From Hyphomonas sediminis (lineage in GTDB: Bacteria; Pseudomonadota; Alphaproteobacteria; Caulobacterales; Hyphomonadaceae): a stretch of 64,000 nt of DNA. This document shows, piece after piece, positions 17,587-26,985 of the stretch. The stretch is taken from positions 930,001 through 994,000 of the forward strand of contig NZ_JAIEZP010000001.1 in assembly GCF_019679475.1 (NCBI RefSeq). Direction: 5' to 3'. Position 1 is the stretch's first letter; every line of letters starts with the position of its first letter. The notes beneath the pieces are model-generated. The model did no database searches, was not told the origin of the DNA, and saw nothing but the letters and a program-made list of their open reading frames with translations. A program made the position numbers and the translations under genes.

Positions 17587-18375
17587 TCAGGCGGGCGTCA
17601 CGTCTCCAAAGACGATGAAATGAGGATTGTCATAGCCGCGCTCACGCTTGCCGTAGAGCAACGGCTCATGGTCCGTGGTCAGCACGCGACCACCGGCGGC
17701 TTCCACCACCGCCTGCCCCGCTGCCGTATCCCATTCCATGGTTCGGCCGAGGCGAGGATACACATCCGCCTCTCCCGACGCCACAAGGCAGAATTTTAGC
17801 GCGGAACCTGCGCCTTGAATGTCGGCCACAGGATACTTTGATAGCCATTCATCCGTTTCCGGACTTCTGTGTGACTTTGAGGCAACCGCAGTCAGGCCGT
17901 CTGCGGGCGCTTGCCGGATGCGCAAAGGGGCGCGCTTGTCTGGAACTGGACCATCGGGAGCGGCTTCTGCCTGCCATGCCTTCGATGGGGATTCGGCAAC
18001 GAACAGGCGGTGCAGCGCGGGGGCATAGACGACCCCCATGACAGGCCGGCCGTTTTCTATGATGGCGATGTTTACGGTGAACTCGCCATTCTTTGCGACG
18101 AACTCCTTGGTGCCATCAAGCGGGTCAACCAAGGCGAAACGGGCGCCATGCTCAGGCATATTTCCGCTCGCAACTGACTCTTCAGCGATCACTTGCAGGT
18201 CCGGTTCAGCATCTGCCAACCCCTTCAGAATGATCGCTTCGGCAAGTCCGTCAGCTTCCGTAAGGACTGACTTGTCGTCCTTGTGGCTTACGCTGAAATC
18301 AGTGCGGTATACGCGCATGATTTCCTTGCCGGCAGCGAGAGCCAGGGCGGCAAGTTGGTTTGCGTCGACGGCCAT
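17587..18375 (-). CDS. cysQ: 3'(2'),5'-bisphosphate nucleotidase CysQ
   Basis: Removes the 3'-phosphate from PAP/PAPS in sulfate assimilation; belongs to the inositol monophosphatase fold. The metal-binding motif DPLDGTKEF and the second motif WDTAAGQAVVEAAGG, both diagnostic, are present in a 262-residue protein. It is 15 bases downstream of the FKBP lipoprotein gene and 23 bases upstream of glmM. The three genes look like one operon, though their functions do not obviously connect. Confidence 0.93.
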   Translation of the reverse strand: MAVDANQLAALALAAGKEIMRVYRTDFSVSHKDDKSVLTEADGLAEAIILKGLADAEPDLQVIAEESVASGNMPEHGARFALVDPLDGTKEFVAKNGEFTVNIAIIENGRPVMGVVYAPALHRLFVAESPSKAWQAEAAPDGPVPDKRAPLRIRQAPADGLTAVASKSHRSPETDEWLSKYPVADIQGAGSALKFCLVASGEADVYPRLGRTMEWDTAAGQAVVEAAGGRVLTTDHEPLLYGKRERGYDNPHFIVFGDVTPA

Positions 18376-18390
18376 GAAGATATCCTTTGT

Positions 18391-19284
18391 TTATTGCAGA
18401 ACGTCTAGGAGTTCCACTTCGAACTGAAGTGCTGCGTTCGGAGGGATTGGGCCGCCTGGCGTGCCTTCTTCGCCATATCCGAGGTCGGATGGAATATGCA
18501 GCATCCAGTGGTCGCCGGGCTTCATCATGGAGAGCGCTTCCACCCAGCCGCTGATGAGCGCATTGGAGGGAAACACTTCCGGGTCGCCGCGCTGATAGGA
18601 GGAGTCGAACAACTCTCCTGTTTCGGCAAGACGGCCCTCATAGTGAACGACGACCAGCTGGCCGCCTACAGGGGATTTGCCCTCGGCGTCGCCGCTCTTG
18701 AGGACGACATACTGCAAACCAGATTCCGTGGTCTGAACTTCAGAAAGCTCAGGGTTCCAAGGATAGTATTTCGTCCAGGCGGCGGCGTCAGATTTTTTTG
18801 GCTCAACGATATCAAGAAGAGAAACAAAGAAGACGAGGTCGTCGCCTGCCTTGATCACATTGCCGCGGGCCTGTTGTCCGTAAGCGAGGTGATTGGGGAT
18901 GTAGAACACATATTCATCTCCTTCACGCATTTCCTGCAGGCCCAACGTCCAACCGGGGATAACCTGATCGAGGCGGAACTCGGCGGCCGTGCCGCGGTCG
19001 AAGGAGGAGTCGAACTTCTCACCAGTCGGCAGGCGGCCATCATAGTGAACGCGGACCCTGTCGGTTGCGACGGGCTTCTTGCCGTCTTTGGGGCCTTCCT
19101 TGGCCACGATATACTGAATACCGCTGTCCAGGGTCTGGATGCCCTTCGCGTCTGGATTCCAAGGGACATATTTATCTAGCGGAGAGGTCATTGCGGCTTC
19201 TTCGGCTTTAGTTGTTGATGCTTGGGGCGCGCATGCCGTCAGCGACAGGCTGAGGGCGAATGCGACGGCGAGAACACGAAACAT
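18391..19284 (-). CDS. tandem FKBP-type peptidyl-prolyl isomerase lipoprotein
   Basis: Prolyl cis-trans isomerase/chaperone exported to the envelope. The signal peptide ends in the lipobox LTAC (Cys 18). Two FKBP domains follow, roughly residues 60-160 and 195-297. Each has the VHYDG or VHYEG strand, FDSS, a GW residue in the hydrophobic pocket (IPGW, ISGW) and the AYGQ or GYGE loop, so both look catalytically competent. Single-domain FKBPs are commoner. The start follows AGGAGG. It begins the run FKBP-cysQ-glmM. Confidence 0.92.
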   Translation of the reverse strand: MFRVLAVAFALSLSLTACAPQASTTKAEEAAMTSPLDKYVPWNPDAKGIQTLDSGIQYIVAKEGPKDGKKPVATDRVRVHYDGRLPTGEKFDSSFDRGTAAEFRLDQVIPGWTLGLQEMREGDEYVFYIPNHLAYGQQARGNVIKAGDDLVFFVSLLDIVEPKKSDAAAWTKYYPWNPELSEVQTTESGLQYVVLKSGDAEGKSPVGGQLVVVHYEGRLAETGELFDSSYQRGDPEVFPSNALISGWVEALSMMKPGDHWMLHIPSDLGYGEEGTPGGPIPPNAALQFEVELLDVLQ

Positions 19285-19365
19285 GGGGCAATGCCTCCTG
19301 TGGACGTCGAAACCAGAGTGACGTCTCTATTCGGGTTTTTCAGGTTAGTCACGCGCCTCGGCAGG

Positions 19366-20592
19366 CTAGAGCGCACGGGGCGGGTAACCAGCTTGCGCGA
19401 GCGCGTCGATTACTTCTTGGGTGTGCTGACTGTCCCGTGTTTCCATCAGGATGTCGAATTCTGCGCCCTTGGCGGGCACATCCAGCGCAATCCGGTTGTG
19501 TGCGACTTCCATGATATTGGCGCCATTGTCACCAATGATCTTGGACACGAGCGCCAACAGGCCGGGACGATCATCCCCCACGATACGAATACGGGCCAGC
19601 CGGTTCTCGCGAACCAACGCACGTGTCAGGACAGAGGCGAGAAGGCGAGTGTCGATGTTGCCGCCGCAAAGGACAAGGCCAACCTTCCGGCCATAGAAGC
19701 GCGAAGGATGCGCCAGAAGTGCTGCCAGCCCAGCCGCGCCGGCGCCTTCCGCAACGGTCTTTTCGACCTCTGCAAAGAGGGTTATGGCCCGCTCCAGATG
19801 CTCTTCTTCGACCAGCACGATGTCGTCGACGAGCTCCTCGGCAATGCGCCGAGTCAGTTGCCCGACTTCCTTGACCGCAATGCCCTCGGCGATGGTCGCG
19901 CCGCCCATCTTGGGGGACTTGCCGCGCAAGGCAGCGTGCATGCAAGGGTACATCGCCGCTTCGACGCCGATGATCTTGATGTCGGGTTTCAAGGCTTTGG
20001 CGGCGATTGCGATGCCGCTTATGAGGCCGCCACCACCAATCGGGACGACGAGTGTATCGAGACCGGGATTGTCAGCCAGGATTTCGAGCGCGATCGTTCC
20101 TTGGCCTGCGATGATATCCGCATCATCGAAGGGGTGAATGAAGGTCAGGCCTTCTTTCTCTCCAAGTTTGAGAGCGTAATCCTTTGCTTCGTCGAAGATT
20201 AGACCTTCCAGAAGCACTCGGGCGCCGTGATCGCGGGTATGCTCCACTTTATTGAATGGGGTTGTTTCCGCCATGACGATGGTCGCCGGAATGCCAAGCC
20301 GGCGCGCGTGATAGGCGACGCCCTGAGCATGGTTGCCGGCGGACGCTGCGATGACGCCTGCTTTCTTTTCGTTGTCCGACAGCTTCACCAGCTTGTTCAG
20401 CGCGCCGCGTTCCTTGAAGGCGGCGGTGAACTGGCGATTTTCGTGCTTCACCCAGACTTCGGCGCCAGTGATCGCCGACAGCGTCTTGGAGTGAGACAGC
20501 TCAGTGCGCTCAATCTGCCCCTCAAGCACCTTGGCGGCGGCCTGGATGTCTTCCAGCGTAACGGGCAGGGCGGGATTCAATGTGTCAGGCAT
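19366..20592 (-). CDS. ilvA: threonine ammonia-lyase
   Basis: PLP enzyme that deaminates threonine to 2-oxobutanoate. The PLP lysine lies in FTAAFKERGALNK, and the pyridoxal-phosphate glycine loop is VPIGGGGLISG. The last 80 or so residues form an ACT-type regulatory domain (LARIRIVGDDRPGLLALVSKI). At 408 aa with a single ACT domain it resembles the catabolic/short form rather than the 514-aa E. coli IlvA, so isoleucine feedback should not be assumed. The ATG at 20592 is preferred over an upstream one at 20622 because homology begins there. Confidence 0.92.
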   Translation of the reverse strand: MPDTLNPALPVTLEDIQAAAKVLEGQIERTELSHSKTLSAITGAEVWVKHENRQFTAAFKERGALNKLVKLSDNEKKAGVIAASAGNHAQGVAYHARRLGIPATIVMAETTPFNKVEHTRDHGARVLLEGLIFDEAKDYALKLGEKEGLTFIHPFDDADIIAGQGTIALEILADNPGLDTLVVPIGGGGLISGIAIAAKALKPDIKIIGVEAAMYPCMHAALRGKSPKMGGATIAEGIAVKEVGQLTRRIAEELVDDIVLVEEEHLERAITLFAEVEKTVAEGAGAAGLAALLAHPSRFYGRKVGLVLCGGNIDTRLLASVLTRALVRENRLARIRIVGDDRPGLLALVSKIIGDNGANIMEVAHNRIALDVPAKGAEFDILMETRDSQHTQEVIDALAQAGYPPRAL

Positions 20593-20638
20593 GGTGTAGG
20601 GTTCCGGCAAAGGCGGCCGCACCCTATTCGGGCGAAGG

Positions 20639-22474
20639 TCAATTTACAAGCAATCCTGCTGCACCAGGGGCCGGGTCATGCTCAGCAACCCAATGGTTTG
20701 CAGACACCTGAACCAGCTGGGGTTGATATTGGTCGGCTTCGGGGTCGTCCACCAGCTTGGACTTCAGGAAACGAAGCGCTGCCCGGCTATCCAGGGGGCT
20801 CGGCAGGTCGCCTGTCAGGCGTGTGCGTTCGCGCGTGCGTTCACCCTTGGGGTCTGCGTTAGGGACGGCCGCGATCAGGCCCTGCGTATAGGGGTGGCGG
20901 GCATCTTCATAAATCTCGTTGCGCCCGGCCAGTTCCACGACGCGGCCCAGATATAGCACCATCACCCGGTGGCTGATCTGACGGACGACTGCTAGGTCAT
21001 GGCTGATGAAGATCATAGCGAGGTCGAACTCCTTCTGAAGTTCGATCAGAAGGTCGACCACCTGGGCCTGAACCGACACATCGAGCGCGGATACTGCTTC
21101 ATCGCAAATCACCAGCTTCGGCTTCAGGATCATGGCGCGGGCAATGCCAACACGCTGGTTCTGGCCACCGGAAAGTTCGTGCGGATAGCGGTTGATCAGG
21201 TTTGGATCGAGCCCGACGCGGGGTAGAATCTCGCGGACTTTCGCTTCTCGTTCGCTTCGGGATAAGCTCGGCGCGTGCACTAGCAGGGGCTCTGCGATCG
21301 AGGCTCCGATTGTCATGCGGGGATCAAGGCTGGCGAGTGGATCCTGGAACACGATCTGCAGGTCGTCGCGAAGGCGGTCCATTTCGCGGCGGCTGGCATG
21401 AGCGATGTCTTTGCCAAGCCAGGCAACCGTCCCGGCGGTGGGAGGGATCAACCTGAGAACACCGCGGGCCAGCGTGGATTTTCCGCATCCGGACTCTCCG
21501 ACGACGCCCAGAGTTTCCCCAGGTTTGAGATCGAAACTAACGCCATTTACCGCCTTCAACGGTTTGCGCTTGCCGAATAGCCCCCCCTTAACCTGAATCG
21601 GGAAGTGGACTTTCATATTGTCGACTCGGAGCAGGGGCTCGATATCTGACGCGGGTGAAGCGCTCAGCGGCGGTCGACCCGGCGGATCTGGTTGGTCGAG
21701 CCTCGGAACGGCGGCCAGTAGCATTTTTGTGTATTCATGTTTGGGCGCGTAGAAGATGTCGTCGGTTGCGCCCTGCTCGACAATCTCGCCATGGCGCATC
21801 ACGATCACACGGTCGCACATACGGGCGACCACGCCCATATTGTGCGTGATGAGAGCAATGCCCGTTCCGGTTTCGCGCTTCAGTTCGTCCATTAGCTCCA
21901 GAACCTGCGCTTGAACGGTCACGTCCAGGGCGGTAGTCGGCTCATCCGCGATCAGGAGCTTGGGGCCACAGAGCATGGCTATCGCGATCATGACGCGTTG
22001 GCGCATGCCGCCAGAAAGCTCGTGGGGGAACTGTTCCATCCGGCGGGCAGCTTCCGGGATGCGAACATGCTCTAGCCACTCGATGCAATGACGATTTGCT
22101 TCGTCGCCCTTCAGGCCCTTGTGAAGCGCGAGAATCTCCCGCATCTGCGCACCGACGGTCATGTGCGGCGTCAGGCTCGTCAGCGGATCCTGAAAGATCA
22201 TTGACATTTCCGCGCCGCGAATGCGGCGCAGTGTCGGTGCCGACGCGCCGAGCATTTCTGTATCGCCAAAGCGAATACTGCCGGTGGAGGTGCCGTTTCC
22301 GGCAAGCAGGCCCATCGCCGCAAGCGCCGATTGGCTTTTGCCGGAGCCGCTTTCGCCTACGATCCCCACACACTCACCGGGCGAAATGCCAAATGAGATT
22401 CCCTTAACAGCATTAACGGTGCCATCGGGCGTGTCGAATTCGACCTTGAGGTCTGTCACAGTCAGAAGTGTCAT
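20639..22474 (-). CDS. fused dipeptide/oligopeptide ABC transporter ATPase (YejF/DppD-DppF type)
   Basis: Two complete ABC ATPase domains in one 611-residue chain. The first has Walker [10 protein letters not shown], signature LSGGMRQR and Walker [13 protein letters not shown]. The second has [17 protein letters not shown] and [12 protein letters not shown]. This layout matches ATPases of peptide or microcin-C type importers. No permease or binding-protein gene is adjacent in the window, so it is an orphan here. It follows the OmpW gene on the same strand but behind a terminator. Confidence 0.92.
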   Translation of the reverse strand: MTLLTVTDLKVEFDTPDGTVNAVKGISFGISPGECVGIVGESGSGKSQSALAAMGLLAGNGTSTGSIRFGDTEMLGASAPTLRRIRGAEMSMIFQDPLTSLTPHMTVGAQMREILALHKGLKGDEANRHCIEWLEHVRIPEAARRMEQFPHELSGGMRQRVMIAIAMLCGPKLLIADEPTTALDVTVQAQVLELMDELKRETGTGIALITHNMGVVARMCDRVIVMRHGEIVEQGATDDIFYAPKHEYTKMLLAAVPRLDQPDPPGRPPLSASPASDIEPLLRVDNMKVHFPIQVKGGLFGKRKPLKAVNGVSFDLKPGETLGVVGESGCGKSTLARGVLRLIPPTAGTVAWLGKDIAHASRREMDRLRDDLQIVFQDPLASLDPRMTIGASIAEPLLVHAPSLSRSEREAKVREILPRVGLDPNLINRYPHELSGGQNQRVGIARAMILKPKLVICDEAVSALDVSVQAQVVDLLIELQKEFDLAMIFISHDLAVVRQISHRVMVLYLGRVVELAGRNEIYEDARHPYTQGLIAAVPNADPKGERTRERTRLTGDLPSPLDSRAALRFLKSKLVDDPEADQYQPQLVQVSANHWVAEHDPAPGAAGLLVN

Positions 22475-22535
22475 GCCTTGACGAGTAACGAGGTGAGGGC
22501 GCGGCGCAAGTGCCTGTCGCAGATGGTGGGCACAG

Positions 22536-22574
22536 AAAAACGCCGCGTGCAGCTGGGAGGAGCGCGCGGCGTTT
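22536..22574 (-). terminator. terminator after the OmpW-like gene
   Basis: A perfect 10-bp stem (22538-22547 with 22565-22574) leads into a TTTTT run on the minus strand. It lies between the ompW-like gene and the downstream ABC ATPase. A second 8-bp inverted repeat (22586-22593 with 22613-22620) lies closer to the ompW stop. Confidence 0.8.
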
Positions 22575-22644
22575 CCTGAAAGGCTGTTCCGGCTGGGATA
22601 GGGGGACTAGACGCCGGAACGGCCCCTATCTGACCGTGGCCGGG

Positions 22645-23325
22645 TCAGAATTTGTAACCAAGGCCGACGCCGACCACCAAAGGATCAATGTCCACGTCAG
22701 CGTTTACCTTGGCGCCCAAGGCCGTCGTGAAGTCGACCGTGACATCGGTGTTGATCCAAATCTTCTTGACGTCGACGTTGATGGCCCAACCACCTTCTTT
22801 TCCGTCGAGATCATAGTCGAAGCCTGCTTGCAGAGCCGGGCCAAAGCTTGGGTCGTAGTCAATGCCGTCGGCAACTGGGCCTGCGTCCTCATTGAAGAAG
22901 AAAGTCGCGTTTACGCCTGCGCCGACATAGGGTTTGAACTTGGTACCGTTCTGGAAGTGATACTGCAGCGTAAGTGTCGGCGGCAGGAGCCAGACGTCGC
23001 CAAGGTCGATGTTGGCATCGGTCAGCGCGCCCGGAACGGTTACGTTCACGGCTTTGACGTCATGTGGGGTCACCCCGAGGATCAGCTCAGCGGCGATGTT
23101 CTTCGTGAAGAAATAGGTGATGTCGAGCTCAGGCACATACTGATCGCCAATGTCTACGCCGCCTTGTAGCGCAGTATTGCCAACCGAGAGCGCTCCGGCT
23201 TCGTCAGGCATCACGCTGATTACGCGTGCGCGAACCATCCACGGATTGTCTTCGGCGCTTGCTGTGCCGGTAAATGCCATCAGGGCCGTCGAGGCCAACA
23301 GGGCGGTTGCGAGGAGCTTTTTCAT
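22645..23325 (-). CDS. OmpW family outer-membrane protein
   Basis: Small eight-stranded beta-barrel porin of the outer membrane. The signal peptide MKKLLATALLASTALM ends near TASA; the mature chain begins DNPWMVRARVISVMPDE, as in OmpW. The PELDITYFFTKNIAAELIL strand pair and the terminal aromatic (GLGYKF) are also typical. Length is 226 aa from the ATG at 23325, chosen because the 34 residues before it precede a clean signal peptide. OmpW proteins are linked to hydrophobic-compound transport and stress. Confidence 0.92.
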   Translation of the reverse strand: MKKLLATALLASTALMAFTGTASAEDNPWMVRARVISVMPDEAGALSVGNTALQGGVDIGDQYVPELDITYFFTKNIAAELILGVTPHDVKAVNVTVPGALTDANIDLGDVWLLPPTLTLQYHFQNGTKFKPYVGAGVNATFFFNEDAGPVADGIDYDPSFGPALQAGFDYDLDGKEGGWAINVDVKKIWINTDVTVDFTTALGAKVNADVDIDPLVVGVGLGYKF

Positions 23326-23636
23326 GATTGAAACCCGCTGTTTCAGTGAAGGATAGGTTTGGGTTAGCTCTTTGGAATTAAAGGAGAAATCGTCCAGTTT
23401 GACGCGCGTCTGCGGGCCGCGCGGCACAAGCGCTCAATTAGGTACTCGTCCGTATTGAGATAAATTCACGCACACCGAAATATCGGGCTGCCAGCGCCTT
23501 GCTTGGAATCCGGTGGCGCCGGTCAAGGTGCCTCCCGTGACCCCGTATTGGGCAAAGCTGGCTGCCGTAAGGAGAGGCTTGCCTAATATCCGCTCAGTTG
23601 GGAACATGCGGCACCATATTTCCGCTGGAGTTCCGT
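23326..23636. other. 311-base divergent intergenic region (ompW-like / alcohol dehydrogenase)
   Basis: No gene is visible. It should hold the promoters of both divergent genes. A TTGA-N6-TTCA stretch near 23456-23469 weakly resembles a Crp/FNR-type site, but it is only a partial match. I see no strong hairpin or repeat. Confidence 0.5.
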
Positions 23637-24770
23637 ATGCCCGTCATCAATTTCCTCACCCAATGCGTCTTTGACGCTGGTGCCCTCAAGCAACTTGGAT
23701 CCCTTGCAAAGGCACGTGGTATAACGCGGCCGTTCATTGTGACGGATGCGGGCATCAAGGCCTCCGGCATTCTGGCGAAGGTGGAGGACGCCCTGGGTGT
23801 ACCGGCGGCAGGTGTGTTCGCCGAAACCGTTCCCAATCCGACGGAAACCCAGACAAAGAAAGCCACCGCGCTTTACAAGGAATCTGGCGCTGATGGGATC
23901 ATCGCAGTGGGTGGCGGGTCTTCCATGGATCACGCCAAGGCAATCGGTCTTCTGGCCAGTCATCCAGAACCACTGGAGACATACGCGGCCATTATCGGCG
24001 GTGCTAAGAAAATCGGGAAGACCCCGCCGCTGATCGCCATTCCGACGACCGCTGGCACGGGTTCTGAAGTTTCCGTGGGCATGGTCATCACAATGGAAAA
24101 CGGCCGGAAGGAAACCTTTGCCTCGCCCAACCTAATTCCAGTTGTCGCCCTCTGCGATCCGGACCTGACGCTTGGGCTTCCGGCGGGATTGACCGCGGCC
24201 ACAGGTATGGACGCGCTGACGCACTGTATCGAGGCTGTTCTGACTCCGGCTATAAATCCGCCCGCGGAGGGCATTGGTTATGATGGCGCTCACCGTGCGT
24301 TTGGTATGGGAATGCTGCAGCGCGCAGTGAAAGACGGCTCAGATTCTGAAGCGCGTTGGCACATGATGATGGCGAGTTATGAAGGCGCGCTTGCCTTTGT
24401 AAAAGGACTGGGCGGTGTTCACGCGCTTAGCCACGCAGCGGGGCGTTTGCATGAGAAGAAGCTTCACCATGGAACGCTGAACGCCGTCTTCCTGCCACAT
24501 ATCCTGCGTTTCCATAACGGCGCGGCGGACGAAAAGTATGCGCGCCTTCGTCAGGTCATGGGCCTGAAAGCCGGCGCTGATCTGGCTGATGCGATTCAGG
24601 ACCTGAACGACGCAATTGGAATTCCGAAGACACTCAGTGCAATGGGGCTCGCGGCTTCAGATGGTCCGGGCATTGTCGAATATGCGCTCAAGGACCTCGC
24701 GCACTTCGGAAACCCGAAGCCGATGAGTGCAGACGATTACGCAAAAGTCTACGAAATCGCATTGGGCTAA
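23637..24770 (+). CDS. iron-containing alcohol dehydrogenase
   Basis: Group III NAD(P)-dependent alcohol dehydrogenase, 377 residues. The nucleotide-binding GGGSSMDHAKAI, the TTAGTGSEVS motif and the metal ligands are visible: DALTHCIEA, GGVHALSHA and HHGTLNAVFLPH. The ATG at 23637 has GGAG 8 bases upstream. A short 11-base gap separates it from a DNA glycosylase gene, so they may be cotranscribed. The physiological alcohol is not readable. Confidence 0.92.
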   Translation: MPVINFLTQCVFDAGALKQLGSLAKARGITRPFIVTDAGIKASGILAKVEDALGVPAAGVFAETVPNPTETQTKKATALYKESGADGIIAVGGGSSMDHAKAIGLLASHPEPLETYAAIIGGAKKIGKTPPLIAIPTTAGTGSEVSVGMVITMENGRKETFASPNLIPVVALCDPDLTLGLPAGLTAATGMDALTHCIEAVLTPAINPPAEGIGYDGAHRAFGMGMLQRAVKDGSDSEARWHMMMASYEGALAFVKGLGGVHALSHAAGRLHEKKLHHGTLNAVFLPHILRFHNGAADEKYARLRQVMGLKAGADLADAIQDLNDAIGIPKTLSAMGLAASDGPGIVEYALKDLAHFGNPKPMSADDYAKVYEIALG

Positions 24771-24781
24771 GGACGTTGCTC

Positions 24782-25456
24782 ATGGGCCGCCTGTTCGCTC
24801 CGATCCTGAAAATGGCGGCAAGCCATCATGGCGGCGAAAAGGCGGTCCTTGAGAAATCCAGGAATGAATATGCGAGGGAGAACCTGGCCAAACAGCCGGC
24901 GGACCGCCTTCTTTCCGTGATGGCGCGCTGCGTCTTCAATGCCGGGTTCAACTGGAAAGTCATCGATGCCAAGTGGGAGGGGTTCGAAGCGGCGTTTGAA
25001 GGCTTCGATCCCGCCAAGCTCGCTTTCTTCGGTGAAGAGATGCTGGATCGTCTGGTGTCGGACCAAAGAATTGTGCGCAACGGACAGAAGATCAAGGCAA
25101 CGCTCGAGAATGCAAGGCTTGTTGCGGAGATAGAGGCGCGAGAGGGCGGATTTGCCAGATTTCTCGCGACTTGGCCTGCGGCTGATCAGATTGGGCTACT
25201 CGACATTCTGAACAAACGCGGCAGCCGTCTCGGTGGCGCAACCGGGCAGTATTTCCTGCGCTTTGCGGGATGGGACGCATGGATTGCGTCGTCGCATGTG
25301 TGTGCGGCGTTGGTGCGCGAAGGTGCGCTCGACAAGCCGCAGGCGACCAGCAAGCGCGATCTGGTCAGTCTACAAGCCGCTATCAACGCTTACCATGATG
25401 ATAGCGGCTTGCCGCGTGCTCAGATCAGTCGGTTGCTGGCATTGAGCGTTGGCTGA
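24782..25456 (+). CDS. DNA-3-methyladenine glycosylase I family protein (short alphaproteobacterial form)
   Basis: Base-excision repair of alkylated adenine is the expected role. The chain carries the family blocks CVFNAGFNWKVIDAKWEGFEAAF, DQRIVRNGQKI, GLLDILNKRGSRLGG and TGQYFLRFAGWDAW. It is shifted relative to E. coli Tag: the N-terminal cysteine that helps bind zinc and the C-terminal His/Cys pair are not seen. So this may be a zinc-less branch. The ATG at 24782 follows AAGGA and lies 11 bases after the alcohol dehydrogenase gene. It converges on the carotenoid oxygenase gene. Confidence 0.82.
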   Translation: MGRLFAPILKMAASHHGGEKAVLEKSRNEYARENLAKQPADRLLSVMARCVFNAGFNWKVIDAKWEGFEAAFEGFDPAKLAFFGEEMLDRLVSDQRIVRNGQKIKATLENARLVAEIEAREGGFARFLATWPAADQIGLLDILNKRGSRLGGATGQYFLRFAGWDAWIASSHVCAALVREGALDKPQATSKRDLVSLQAAINAYHDDSGLPRAQISRLLALSVG

Positions 25457-25464
25457 CGTTCCTG

Positions 25465-26904
25465 CTAGTTCATTGCGATGAAGTTGCCGTGGAATCCCGG
25501 TGGGATCCGGTGTGGTATGTTGATAGCTGCAACTGGAGCGCCTTCAAAGTTGGCGGCGTCCAAGATTACGAGTTGGGATTGTTCGCTGCGAGTGTTGATC
25601 ACATAGCCGATCAACCAGCCGTCACCCTCGCCGGCATTCTCCGAGGCGGGAACGAAAACGAATTCGCCGGGCACATTCCCTTCACCAAAGTCGTGAACCT
25701 GACGCTTGCCTGTTTCCAGGTCATGTTTGAACAGGCGGGTCTCGTTCAGGAACGCTGCGTCACCATGCTCGGGCAGTGCAACGGTATAGGCAAATCGATA
25801 CGGTTTCCCCGTCCTGCGTTCGTCATAACGCGGAAACTCCTGAGGCGCTGCATCCAGGGTTGTCCGTGTTACGCGCTTGTTGGCTGGATTGATTTCCAGT
25901 CTCTGGAAACGGGCGTATGTCGTGTCAGGTCCGCGTGCATCGCTGTCGAACATCGTCTCATAGACGCAAGCATCCAATACAACCTTGCCATCATCCGTTT
26001 CGAAAGCATTCGCGGGGTGGAAGATGAAGCACGGGTCAACCTCGCACCACACAACATCCGCGGCGTTCCCATGGCGCGGCAATAGTCCTATACGCGCGGC
26101 GTGTTTTGAATTCCAGCGGTAGGGCAGACTGATGCCACCCACCATCGAGGCCATTGAGAATGTCACCGGCAGATCCATGATGATCACGTAATGTGGTGTG
26201 ATCATGCAATCATGGATCATGGGGCCGTGTTCAACTGGTATCGGTTCGCGACGGCAAACTTTTCCTTGAGCGTCGATCACAGTGTGAAAGATCGTGACCG
26301 GGTTCAGTGGATTGTAGCAGATCGCGTGCATCTCGCCCGTGTCCGGATCGTAATGTGGGTGTGCGGAGTAGGATTCGCCAATCAAGCCATTGAAGTCGCT
26401 ATGCGCGCGTGTCTCTAGATCTTCCGACACTTCGACCGGAAAGCCGCCAGCCTCAACGACGGCCCAGATCTTGCCGGCATGCCCGACAATATTCGTGTTC
26501 GGATTGTCAGTTCGCGGGTTCCGTGGGCCGGGTGCCCGCGGCTCTCCCAAGGCATCGCTGACGGAATTGGAGCGTACCCAGCGATTGCGATACCAGAGCG
26601 CTTTGCCCCCCTGCAGACGGACACCGTGAAGCATGGCGTCTCCGGTGAACCAGTGATGCGTTGCCGGGTTCACTTTCTGAAGCGGGTTTGGTCCATTGCG
26701 AACGTACAGGCCGTTCAGCCCCTCAGGAATTTGCCCCGTCACTTGAAGGTTGTCTTCAATAAATTCAGCCGCAAGGGGGGAATGAATGCCGCTCAAGAAG
26801 GGGTTGGTGCCCTTCATTTTGCGGTGGTTTCGATTGAAGTTTGCCAGGGCCATCACGCCTTGAGTGACGACGCCGCGAATGGCTGCTTCCACAGGGCTCG
26901 GCAT
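25465..26904 (-). CDS. carotenoid/lignostilbene-type oxygenase
   Basis: Fe(II) dioxygenase that cleaves a C=C bond of carotenoids or stilbenes; 479 residues, soluble or membrane-associated. The four His ligands are expected in NIVGHAGKIWAVVEAGG, YSAHPHYDPDTGE, IHDCMITPHYVIIMDLP and the C-terminal PPGFHGNF. The opening EGLNGLYVRNGPNP is typical of the RPE65/NCED superfamily. The start is preceded by GAGGGGAGA. It is transcribed divergently from a TetR regulator, with a palindrome in the 52-base gap that probably controls it. The substrate (carotenoid or lignin-derived stilbene) cannot be decided here. Confidence 0.93.
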   Translation of the reverse strand: MPSPVEAAIRGVVTQGVMALANFNRNHRKMKGTNPFLSGIHSPLAAEFIEDNLQVTGQIPEGLNGLYVRNGPNPLQKVNPATHHWFTGDAMLHGVRLQGGKALWYRNRWVRSNSVSDALGEPRAPGPRNPRTDNPNTNIVGHAGKIWAVVEAGGFPVEVSEDLETRAHSDFNGLIGESYSAHPHYDPDTGEMHAICYNPLNPVTIFHTVIDAQGKVCRREPIPVEHGPMIHDCMITPHYVIIMDLPVTFSMASMVGGISLPYRWNSKHAARIGLLPRHGNAADVVWCEVDPCFIFHPANAFETDDGKVVLDACVYETMFDSDARGPDTTYARFQRLEINPANKRVTRTTLDAAPQEFPRYDERRTGKPYRFAYTVALPEHGDAAFLNETRLFKHDLETGKRQVHDFGEGNVPGEFVFVPASENAGEGDGWLIGYVINTRSEQSQLVILDAANFEGAPVAAINIPHRIPPGFHGNFIAMN

Positions 26905-26922
26905 TTCTATCTCCCCTCGGCC

Positions 26923-26957
26923 TTGTCGAGTGGCCGGTTATGTTTACACTGGCAACA
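26923..26957 (+). promoter_or_regulatory. candidate tetR promoter with leaderless start
   Basis: TTGTCG (26923-26928) and TACACT (26945-26950) are separated by 16 bases, and the ATG of tetR lies 7 bases after the -10-like hexamer. No Shine-Dalgarno is visible, so transcription may begin at the start codon. Confidence 0.4.
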
Positions 26958-26985
26958 TGACCAATAAAGATAACACTGTCAACAT
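26941..26985. promoter_or_regulatory. TetR operator candidate: palindrome plus direct repeat
   Basis: Bases 26941-26957 read TGTT-N2-CA-N-TG-N2-AACA, a dyad matching at 12 of 16 flanking positions. A 15-base part of it (26944-26958) recurs at 26971-26985 with 13 of 15 matches, so the repeat period is 27 bases. The first copy covers the tetR -10-like element and start codon. The second contains TTGACA for the divergent oxygenase promoter. Binding by the adjacent TetR is inferred. Confidence 0.55.

Noticed and set aside
23456-23469. Crp/FNR-like half-sites in the ompW/ADH gap
   Set aside because: Match is partial (TTGA-N6-TTCA), below what I would call a site without other evidence.
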